14,319 nt of DNA, taken from positions 1-14,319 of the forward strand of contig CAIXQV010000070.1 in assembly GCA_903921605.1 (NCBI GenBank), in the 5' to 3' direction. The translations under genes and the position numbers were made by a program. Below, piece after piece: positions 1-6,456 of the stretch. Positions within the stretch are counted from its first letter, which is position 1. Each line of letters begins with the position of its first letter. The stretch is from an uncultured Planctomycetaceae bacterium (GTDB taxonomy: Bacteria > Planctomycetota > Planctomycetia > Planctomycetales > Planctomycetaceae). Below the pieces are notes generated by a model that did not search any database, was not told where the DNA came from, and worked only from the letters and a program-made list of their open reading frames with translations.

Positions 1-1
1 T

Positions 2-373
2 GCGGAGAACCCGTATCTGCCTCCCGCGACGCCAACTGCGAGATTCAGGGGCTCCGACGAGCATTCGCGAGACCGCACCACAATTATAGCCGCCAACGTG
101 GCTCTGATTCCCATTTACCTGCTGGTGCTGGTTGCGTCTGTGATTGAACTGGCTGGAGTCAAGGATATCACATCTCGTGGTGCCGTTGATTACTGGAGGC
201 ACGCGATTGCCTCATTAACGTCTCTTGGCATTTGTGGAGCGACGGTGCATCTCGCCCGCAGACGCAGTCGACTCGCAAAGTACTCTCTCATCGCTTCCCT
301 GTTGTTCCTGGTGATCATGATTTACCCAGGACTCAACGTGGTCTGGAATGCGATCGCTCGCCTGATTGACTGA
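2..373 (+). CDS. Small three-helix membrane protein, 5'-truncated
   Basis: The frame is open from the left edge to a TGA at 371-373, giving 123 visible residues; the true start lies just outside the window. The visible N-terminus reads AENPYLPPATP. An NPYxxP-type motif a few residues after the initiator Met is common in planctomycete membrane proteins, so probably only a handful of residues are missing. A GTG at 98 could be called as a start, but the frame upstream of it is coding-like and has no stop. Three hydrophobic segments are visible at about residues 33-53, 66-84 and 94-114, with an Arg/Lys-rich loop (RRRSRLAK) between the second and third. It should be an inner-membrane protein. I recognise no catalytic motif and no named family, so the function is unknown. 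The next gene on this strand starts at least 83 bases downstream. Confidence 0.72.
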   Translation, partial: AENPYLPPATPTARFRGSDEHSRDRTTIIAANVALIPIYLLVLVASVIELAGVKDITSRGAVDYWRHAIASLTSLGICGATVHLARRRSRLAKYSLIASLLFLVIMIYPGLNVVWNAIARLID

Positions 374-443
374 TCATACCTTGAGTGTGCTCACAGTTAT
401 CTCGATAAGCGGCAGTCCACTCGCGCGGCTTCACGTCTGTATC

Positions 444-448
444 AGGAG
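444..448 (+). promoter_or_regulatory. Shine-Dalgarno site AGGAG for the small ORF at 457
   Basis: AGGAG lies 8 bases before ATG 457. It argues that translation starts at 457, in the 56-codon frame, and not at the nearby ATG 464 in the frame of the large downstream protein, which sits too far from this site and gives an atypical N-terminus. Confidence 0.5.
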
Positions 449-456
449 CGGCTCTC

Positions 457-627
457 ATGGCCAATGAGTCACCCCGCACAATCCCCGAAATCCCTACATC
501 TTTACTCGATTCAGGCAAGCGGGGAAGACTGGCCGATGCTGCCGGTGGAAACTGGCTGTTCGCTGGTCGACTGGTCGATCATCACCATGGATTCTGTGTC
601 CGCTGCTGCGCGTTGTTCCGGTGTTAA
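457..627 (+). CDS. Possible small protein with His/Cys-rich tail (56 aa)
   Basis: An ATG at 457 opens a 56-codon frame ending at TAA 625-627. It is preceded by AGGAG at 444-448 with an 8-base spacer, the best ribosome binding site in this part of the window. The protein starts MANESPRTIPEIPTSLLDSG and ends with a cluster of possible metal ligands, DHHHGFCVRCCALFRC. It has no signal peptide or membrane segment. It overlaps, in another frame, an upstream extension of the AsmA-like ORF that I consider non-coding. It could be a small real gene, a leader peptide for the large gene 76 bases downstream, or chance. I recognise no family. Confidence 0.38.
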   Translation: MANESPRTIPEIPTSLLDSGKRGRLADAAGGNWLFAGRLVDHHHGFCVRCCALFRC

Positions 628-703
628 TTTAACCCGACGCGGCAGGCCGGGTGCAGTTCTGCAGAGACCTCGGCAGAGTTCTCCGATCAGGCAGGGTGCA
701 TGC

Positions 704-3700
704 ATGGTAAAAGTCGCTCTCAATAACGCCTCAGGTGAAGAGTCGCCGGAGTCTAAACCACGCCCCACCAAAGCCCCTCGCAAATCACATTGGCTGATGA
801 AGCTGATGTTTCTGACCGCTGTGGCAGTCGCGGCCGCGCCGAGCGTGATTTCAATGAGCGGCCAGGGACCAACGATTCTCAAAAAATTGCAGCCAAAAAT
901 CGGCCAGGCCGTTTCCTTTCAGAAGCTTCAGGTCCATTGGTGGACGCCGGTCGAAATCACCGGTCTCAGCATTCGCGATCTCAGCAGTGTGTCAAAAGAT
1001 CAATCTGCCGCTGAGGCACCATTAATGTGTGAGATCGAAAAAACAACAACCACTGAGCCGCTCTGGCGGATCGTTCTGAATGCAGGCCGCGGGACAGGTT
1101 TAGTACTTAAGTCCCCCCATGTCCGCCTGATTGCCGATGATAACGGCACGAATATTGACCGCACTCTGACGGAACTCTTCGGCGAATCAGATACTGCCAA
1201 AACGACTAAGCGATTTCCATTTCGAATCACAATTGAAGATGGAACGGTGGAGCTAAAGTCCGGCTCCAATCTGCTGAACGCCGCCCCGACTCTGACAACA
1301 AAGGACTCCGCTGAATCTTCGCCGGAGATTGCGGCTCTCGTTTCTTCCATCAACGGCTATTTTTCCACGATGGACACGGAACGCTGGTTGCCCGAAATGA
1401 AGGTCACGGCAGAGATCAATCGCCAGTCCGATGACGCGGTGGCAAAACGTGGCATGAATGGTGACAAGACGACTCCCCGCCCGACTCGACTTGCAGCCGG
1501 GCTGGATGACGTGGTCAGTGACTTTCCGGAAGTGCCGCTTGATGGACTTGCCGGTACCGATGATTCCGGCGACGCGACCGGCGCCAGGATTCAGATCCAT
1601 CTCAAACCACGTGCGGATGACAAAGGTCGTCAGACAATTCAGATCGGCGCGCGAGATGTCGACCTTCGCCTCGTTCAGCCATTTCTTTCGATGCTGAATC
1701 TGGACGCATCCTGCAGTGGAGTTATCTCGGGGGGCATTGATGCACGACTCGCCGGAGCGAACCTGACTGAAGGAATCGTGGGACGAATCCTGCTGCACGG
1801 AGAGACAATTCGGATTCGCCAGCAAGCATGGGCCACCAATGAGTGGCTTAACCTGGGAACCGTTAACGCAGGTGGCGCTCTGGCGATGGCGGAAGATGGA
1901 ATTCTGATCCAGGACCTGAATTTCAAGTCGGATATTCTGGAACTCGACGGTTCCGGCGAATTGCGTCACAACGTTTCAGAGAGTGAACAGAATTCGTCGT
2001 CGCAACAGATCGAGGTGAAGGGAGCCGTCGACATCGCAAGGCTGACCTCGTCACTTCGAGAAACCCTGGCGATCCATCAGGACGTGCAGATTCAAAGTGG
2101 CCGTGTGACGTTTGGCCTGAAGGCGTCAGCAAAGCCCGGCGAAGAAACCGCGTTGAACGCAACCGATAATGATTCATTGATTCGTCCGGTGAGCTTAACC
2201 CGGAATGAGGCGCAACTGGGCCAATGGCAACTTATGGTCAAAACGGAAGATCTTGCGGCAATCAGAGCAGGGCAGCCGCTCAGAGTCGATTCCAGTCTGC
2301 GAGTCGATGCGGTGGGTTCCTTCGTAGAAAGCCTTCCGGAACTTCTACGGGCACGAGTGACCGCGGGCTTTGGGACGATCGACCTCGCGCCGGATAAGTC
2401 GGCATGGAAGGTTTCCGGCAATGTTCAGCCAGCAGCACTGTGGCAACAGTTACAACAGTTCGCCGACATTCCTCAACCCGGACTTCAAGGAGACGTGAGC
2501 TTTCAGTCGCGTATCGCGATGTTGGGTGAAACGATTCAGTTAACCGACCTGCAGGTCAATTCATCGGACGTGAAAGCCAGCAGTTCAGCTTTGGAGATTA
2601 CTCCTTCAAACCCCGTCACTGCAATGCTGGACGGGACCGTTCATGTCGAAGGGACCGGAGCCGCTCTGAAGACGCTGCTGGCTCCATGGCATGATGCTTC
2701 ATGGCTTTCAGACCGAGCGAATGTGATCAGCGATTTAACGGCCACTCCAACGCGAGAAATCGAACTGGCGGTTCGGATCACACCGGAGAACGTCGCCAAT
2801 TTGCAGCGTACAAATGTCCTGAGTGTTTCTCGCCCTCAACCGCGATCTTCAGCGGTCTCTCATTCCTCGCAAGCTGAATCATCGTTCGCGATTGACGAAG
2901 CCGACGTTCAGCTTTCCATGTTAGCGAAGAATGCCGGACAACAATTTGATATCCGGAAAGGATCCATCAAGCTGCCCGGATTGCTGGCTTTGATTCAGGG
3001 GACGGTGTCCGTTCCTGATGAAGATCTGATTCTTGATTTGACGGCCGACACAACGTATGACCTCGACATCCTCAGCCGCCGCCTACTGACGCCGGATTCG
3101 GGAATCACCATTTCCGGACAGGGCAAAGATGTCTTCCGACTTACTGGTTCTCCTTCCGCGCTCAGCGGAGTCTCGCAGCGAACAGTTGCGGCTTCGGGCA
3201 GTTCTGCTCCGTTGTTGAAGGGATCCGGAAATGTGGCCTGGGCATCTGCCAACGCATGGGGACTGCAGATCGGTGAAGCCAACGTACAGGCTTCGCTGGA
3301 GAACAGTCTTCTGCGGAGTACACCAATTCAATGTTCGGTCAACGGCGGACAGCTAAACATCATGCCGCAGTACGATCTCGCCGGATCGCAGTTGCAACTG
3401 GGAACTGGCAGCCGAGTTCAGAATTTGCAACTCACGCCGGAACTCTGTCGCACCTGGCTGGGCTATGTGGCCCCTATGCTGGCCGACACTGCGGAAGTGA
3501 ACGGCACAGTGTCGGCCCGAGTCGAACGTTTTCTTTGGGACTTCAACGCTCCGGAGAATTCGGACGTGCAGGCTCAGCTGACGATTCATCAGGCGGAAGC
3601 TTCGCCAGGGAGCTCACTCTCATCGTTGCTCGAAGTCGTTGATCTGCTGCGTCGGTCTGGTGATGCAAGCCAAAGCCTGACTCAACGCTCACTGGTGCTT

Positions 3701-4033
3701 CCTGAACAAACCATCCCCGTGCAGGTTCGTCAGGGCTATGTCGCTCACGATGGACTTGTGATGGATCTCAATGGATATCGCATGCGAACTTCCGGGGCGG
3801 TTGGTCTGAATAAGCAATTGCAGATGACAATTGATGTACCGCTGGAAAAATCCACAGCTGACGGTGCCGGACGCAGCATCAAAGTTCCGCTGCGAGGCAC
3901 CATCTCTTCACCTCAACCTGACACCGGAGCCCTGCTGCAGAACCTGGGGACTCAGAAAATTCAGGAGAAGCTTGGCGATCAGGTCGACAAAACTTTGAAC
4001 AAACAGTTGAACAAACTGTTCGACAAATTTTAG
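704..4033 (+). CDS. Large AsmA-like membrane-anchored protein
   Basis: A protein of 1109 residues from ATG 704. The frame stays open back to an ATG at 464, but those 80 residues (many Arg, Ser, Pro) look like a shadow of other sequence and would place the membrane anchor far from the N-terminus. From 704 the order is natural: a short basic and polar stretch, one hydrophobic anchor at about 31-52, then a long Ser/Thr/Gln-rich, strand-rich body. Residues 70-90 contain VHWWTPVEITGLSIRDL, which resembles the start of AsmA/TamB-type proteins. Near the C-terminus PLRGTISSPQPD (about 1062-1073) matches the short G-x-I-x-x-P signature typical of AsmA C-terminal domains. The last 30 residues form a Lys/Gln-rich amphipathic helix. 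AsmA-like proteins are anchored in the inner membrane, project into the periplasm, and are implicated in phospholipid transport and outer-membrane homeostasis. The assignment rests on pattern, not catalytic residues. A weak CAGGG (692-696) is the only ribosome-site candidate. Its stop overlaps that of the convergent gene by 4 bases. Confidence 0.72.
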   Translation: MVKVALNNASGEESPESKPRPTKAPRKSHWLMKLMFLTAVAVAAAPSVISMSGQGPTILKKLQPKIGQAVSFQKLQVHWWTPVEITGLSIRDLSSVSKDQSAAEAPLMCEIEKTTTTEPLWRIVLNAGRGTGLVLKSPHVRLIADDNGTNIDRTLTELFGESDTAKTTKRFPFRITIEDGTVELKSGSNLLNAAPTLTTKDSAESSPEIAALVSSINGYFSTMDTERWLPEMKVTAEINRQSDDAVAKRGMNGDKTTPRPTRLAAGLDDVVSDFPEVPLDGLAGTDDSGDATGARIQIHLKPRADDKGRQTIQIGARDVDLRLVQPFLSMLNLDASCSGVISGGIDARLAGANLTEGIVGRILLHGETIRIRQQAWATNEWLNLGTVNAGGALAMAEDGILIQDLNFKSDILELDGSGELRHNVSESEQNSSSQQIEVKGAVDIARLTSSLRETLAIHQDVQIQSGRVTFGLKASAKPGEETALNATDNDSLIRPVSLTRNEAQLGQWQLMVKTEDLAAIRAGQPLRVDSSLRVDAVGSFVESLPELLRARVTAGFGTIDLAPDKSAWKVSGNVQPAALWQQLQQFADIPQPGLQGDVSFQSRIAMLGETIQLTDLQVNSSDVKASSSALEITPSNPVTAMLDGTVHVEGTGAALKTLLAPWHDASWLSDRANVISDLTATPTREIELAVRITPENVANLQRTNVLSVSRPQPRSSAVSHSSQAESSFAIDEADVQLSMLAKNAGQQFDIRKGSIKLPGLLALIQGTVSVPDEDLILDLTADTTYDLDILSRRLLTPDSGITISGQGKDVFRLTGSPSALSGVSQRTVAASGSSAPLLKGSGNVAWASANAWGLQIGEANVQASLENSLLRSTPIQCSVNGGQLNIMPQYDLAGSQLQLGTGSRVQNLQLTPELCRTWLGYVAPMLADTAEVNGTVSARVERFLWDFNAPENSDVQAQLTIHQAEASPGSSLSSLLEVVDLLRRSGDASQSLTQRSLVLPEQTIPVQVRQGYVAHDGLVMDLNGYRMRTSGAVGLNKQLQMTIDVPLEKSTADGAGRSIKVPLRGTISSPQPDTGALLQNLGTQKIQEKLGDQVDKTLNKQLNKLFDKF

Positions 4034-4797
4034 GTTCTTCGAGCTTCTCGGACGCGTGATCCCATCCAGAATGTCATCTCGGAACAATCTTCCGGGAAGC
4101 TGTTCAGCATCAGGCGAGCGAGCCGGCGATCATCGTCCTGAACGACCGACGAGAGTCCGTCCTTTTCCTGGAAGCTGTGACGCATCCCGGAGAGAATCAA
4201 CACCCACGCGCGGCTGCGGTGATCAAGTGGATTCTGATGGGCCCGGTCATTCAGAAGTTCGCGAGCGGTCTCTTCATGGAACGCATACTGCCAAAGGTCG
4301 TATTGGCCCATCAGTGGACAACACAGCAGGTCGGTCCAGCGTTCTGTTGCCTTCCGGGTTTTATCAATGGCGATGAGGTCTGTCTGGGAAAGGCGATCGT
4401 CCGACAGAACAACGCCCAGCGCTTTATGGCGAATCGACAGGTGCCCCAGAAACACATTGTGAGCAACCGGCCGAATTCGGTCGACTCCCTGAAAGCGATC
4501 GCGAGCCATCAGCAGGATTGTCCATACCCGAGCGACCATTTCGTTGACCAGGATCTGCTCGGCGATTGTCCGAGTTGCCGGACGAGTCGGCATGAGTCCA
4601 ATCAGATGCAACGGATCACGAATCCCGAGCCCGTTCTCCAGATCAGTTAAGTCCTTCATCCAGCGATTGAATCGATTTCGGCTGAGGATGTAGTAGTCAC
4701 CGATCGTCTGAGACGGAATTTCTTCATCTCGTTCAATGAAGAGTTGTCCGTGAGCAGCCATGAGTGCTGCAATTTCAGTGAGATAAGCCAGCTTCAC
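4030..4797 (-). CDS. Unrecognised 255-residue cytoplasmic protein
   Basis: It starts at GTG 4797. An in-frame TGA lies only two codons upstream (4801-4803), so no longer version is possible. GGTGAT just before the GTG pairs well with the 16S 3' end and supports it; the next candidate, Met 13, has no clear ribosome site. The protein has no signal peptide or membrane segment. It looks mostly helical and charged, with a Trp/Tyr-rich N-terminal stretch (DYYILSRNRFNRWM, 34-47) and a basic C-terminus (GSRVREARRT). The middle contains IRPVAHNVFLGHLSIRHKALG and two adjacent cysteines at 159-160 followed by PLMGQYDLWQYAFHEET. I do not recognise the family; it may be planctomycete-specific. It faces the AsmA-like gene tail to tail, sharing the bases TTAG (4030-4033) for both stops, so there is no room for a terminator between them. 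Confidence 0.68.
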   Translation of the reverse strand: MKLAYLTEIAALMAAHGQLFIERDEEIPSQTIGDYYILSRNRFNRWMKDLTDLENGLGIRDPLHLIGLMPTRPATRTIAEQILVNEMVARVWTILLMARDRFQGVDRIRPVAHNVFLGHLSIRHKALGVVLSDDRLSQTDLIAIDKTRKATERWTDLLCCPLMGQYDLWQYAFHEETARELLNDRAHQNPLDHRSRAWVLILSGMRHSFQEKDGLSSVVQDDDRRLARLMLNSFPEDCSEMTFWMGSRVREARRT

Positions 4798-5128
4798 AAA
4801 TCACCAGTGGATGTTGAAGGTAAGATTCTCTGCGGCCATGAATTTGATGAGAATCCAATTCCGCAAAAATAATGCCTTCCTTCCGCGCACTTCCCTTTTA
4901 TGAGCTATGACGCGTAAACATCATGGTTTCCCCAGTGTTTTCGACTCTTCCCGCCGAATGAATCCCGGTGATACTTCGCGATTGCCATCCGGGCCGCTGT
5001 TGTTTCACATCCTTCGTGGTCAACACATGATGCCGAATCTCATCAGAAGCTGCCACGACTGGGCTCATGTGTCCAGAGGAAATCTCTGCCTCGTTCAATT
5101 GTTCCGGATCGTTGTTGCAGGCAAACAG
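4798..5128. other. Intergenic region between two minus-strand genes
   Basis: This 331-bp gap holds the leader of the 255-residue gene on its left and the 3' flank of the WD40 gene on its right. Apart from the 7-base inverted repeat at 4824-4855 I see no structure. No hairpin plus T tract follows the WD40 stop, and no -35/-10 pair with good spacing is visible for the minus strand. Short frames in either direction lack ribosome sites and natural composition. Confidence 0.6.
4824..4855. promoter_or_regulatory. Inverted repeat in the leader of the 255-residue gene
   Basis: GATTCTC at 4824-4830 and GAGAATC at 4849-4855 are perfect 7-base arms around an 18-base centre. The element lies 27-58 bases before the GTG at 4797, in the probable 5' leader of that minus-strand gene. 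It could form a hairpin in the mRNA or be a two-half operator. No T tract follows, so it is not a terminator. A chance occurrence is possible. Confidence 0.25.
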
Positions 5129-6145
5129 CTACGCAGGCTTGGGGGCCAGTCGAGTGATTCTGACATTGCGATCATGATGGGCCGTTGCGACCTGCAGCCC
5201 GTCAACATGCAGATCCATATCTCGCGCGAGGTTGGGCAACTGGAAGCGATGATAGTCTTTCTCAGCATCGATCTTCCAGAACAGCAACCATCCGCCACTG
5301 CCGCCGCCAGAGACTCCCATCAGCGTCCCATCGCTCAACCATTCCAAACGCCAGATAACGCCCCCGGTGATCCCTTCGGCAATCTGCTGACGTTCAATCG
5401 CACCCGTTTCCAGATTGAACAACAGGATCAAAGGTTCATGAACCGCCCCCAGCGGATTGCTGGCTTTGTGTAAACCGCCAGCCGCGATGTACTTTCCATC
5501 AGCACTTACGGCCAAAGATCTCACTCCGCCGAAGTCCACGCCCTGGCCACCGTTATAAGAATACAATCCTGCCGCATCCAGCTTTTTGAGTTCGGTACCA
5601 GCCGCCGCATCCCACTGCCTCACGGAGCCACCCAGATCTCCGGAGAACAAGGATTTCCCATCCGGATGAAACGTCACGGAATAGACCTGCTTTTCATGAC
5701 CCAATAGCTCTTTGACCAGCGTCCCATCCGCCATATTCCAGAGGCGAACGATGTTGTCGTTTCCTCCGCTGGCCAGCAGAGCTCCATCCGGGCTGACAGC
5801 CAGTGATCGCACCCAATGTCGACCATGTCCCGCAATACTGCGAATCGGCTGCGGTGCATCTTCTGTTGCCGGCCACCACGTTAACTTGCCATCACAGCCG
5901 CCGCTGACGATAACTTTGCCGTCGTTGGAGAATGCAAACGCCGCAACCCAGGTGGTATGTCCGCCAGACAGCACTGTCTTAGCACCGTCGGACAAACGAA
6001 ATCGAGTGACCACCGCATCTTCAGAACCGCAGAACACATACGTTCCGACCGGATCAAATCGGCAGGCAATTAATGGACGATCATGAACCCATTGACCTGT
6101 GACGTTGGCCGCTTTCGGGTCCAGCCCTTCTGGTATCGTTGCCAT
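5129..6145 (-). CDS. WD40-repeat beta-propeller protein
   Basis: A 338-residue protein made almost wholly of WD40 repeats. Recognisable blades are at about 18-50, 59-92, 104-137, 149-182, 205-246, 262-292 and 303-333, consistent with one seven-bladed propeller. The clearest repeats carry the usual GH start, a SPDG or HPDG turn, a SGG-D strand and a final LW or QWD (for example SLAVSPDGALLASGGNDNI near 114-132 and YSVTFHPDGKSLFSGD near 155-170). There is no signal peptide, membrane segment or attached enzyme domain, so it should be cytoplasmic. WD40 propellers are protein-binding scaffolds; the partner cannot be inferred. ATG 6145 is preceded by AAAGG at a normal distance. Free-standing WD40 proteins are unusually common in Planctomycetes. 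The neighbouring upstream gene (DUF4159) is 311 bp away, so the two are probably transcribed separately. Confidence 0.9.
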   Translation of the reverse strand: MATIPEGLDPKAANVTGQWVHDRPLIACRFDPVGTYVFCGSEDAVVTRFRLSDGAKTVLSGGHTTWVAAFAFSNDGKVIVSGGCDGKLTWWPATEDAPQPIRSIAGHGRHWVRSLAVSPDGALLASGGNDNIVRLWNMADGTLVKELLGHEKQVYSVTFHPDGKSLFSGDLGGSVRQWDAAAGTELKKLDAAGLYSYNGGQGVDFGGVRSLAVSADGKYIAAGGLHKASNPLGAVHEPLILLFNLETGAIERQQIAEGITGGVIWRLEWLSDGTLMGVSGGGSGGWLLFWKIDAEKDYHRFQLPNLARDMDLHVDGLQVATAHHDRNVRITRLAPKPA

Positions 6146-6456
6146 TGGTCGTTGCCTTTCTGAAAGCAGTTTATTCCTGAGGTCATCGAATCGGCGGAGT
6201 CATCCGGAAGTCGAGCCAGTGCCACTCTTCTTTCATGCCGGTCGACAGTCAGAACCCGACCGTCGATAACTCTCCGCCTGTATTATGCTCGACTATGGAC
6301 AATCGATGCCTGCTCGAAATCAAACACTTCAGCCAAGTCCCATTTTTGCGCAAAATGATTTTAGGGGCTACGGCGAGAATGTGTGACATTGTGATCACTT
6401 ATGACGCTCATTGTTTTCAGCCTTGCTCACCATAAGTATTCTTGTGAACAGAACCT
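6146..6456. other. Intergenic region upstream of the WD40 gene
   Basis: This 311-bp stretch lies between the DUF4159 gene stop and the WD40 start, both on the minus strand, and should hold the WD40 promoter. I see a self-complementary GTGATCAC at 6391-6398 and an inverted repeat ACTTATG (6397-6403) / CATAAGT (6431-6437) with a 27-base centre, close to the DUF4159 stop. Neither is followed by a T run, so neither is a standard terminator. No well-spaced -35/-10 pair is evident, and the short frames here have no coding character. Confidence 0.55.

Noticed and set aside
1253..1969. 238-codon minus-strand frame inside the AsmA-like gene
   Set aside because: It lies wholly antisense to a well-supported gene, and its product is Arg/Cys/His-rich with no motif.
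4898..5098. 66-codon minus-strand frame with a TTG start just after the WD40 gene
   Set aside because: It has no ribosome site or recognisable motif, and its composition is unlike neighbouring genes.
4907..5473. 188-codon plus-strand frame
   Set aside because: Most of it is antisense to the WD40 gene, the product is rich in His, Gln and Arg without domain pattern, and no ribosome site precedes it.
6382..6399. CRP-like site (TGTGA ... TCACT) upstream of the WD40 gene
   Set aside because: The half-sites are 8 bases apart and not 6, and nothing in the window supports a CRP-type regulator; only the short GTGATCAC palindrome is real.
6235..6435. 66-codon plus-strand frame in the gap upstream of the WD40 gene
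   Set aside because: There is no ribosome site, the composition is Cys/Met-rich without pattern, and the position is better explained as a promoter region.
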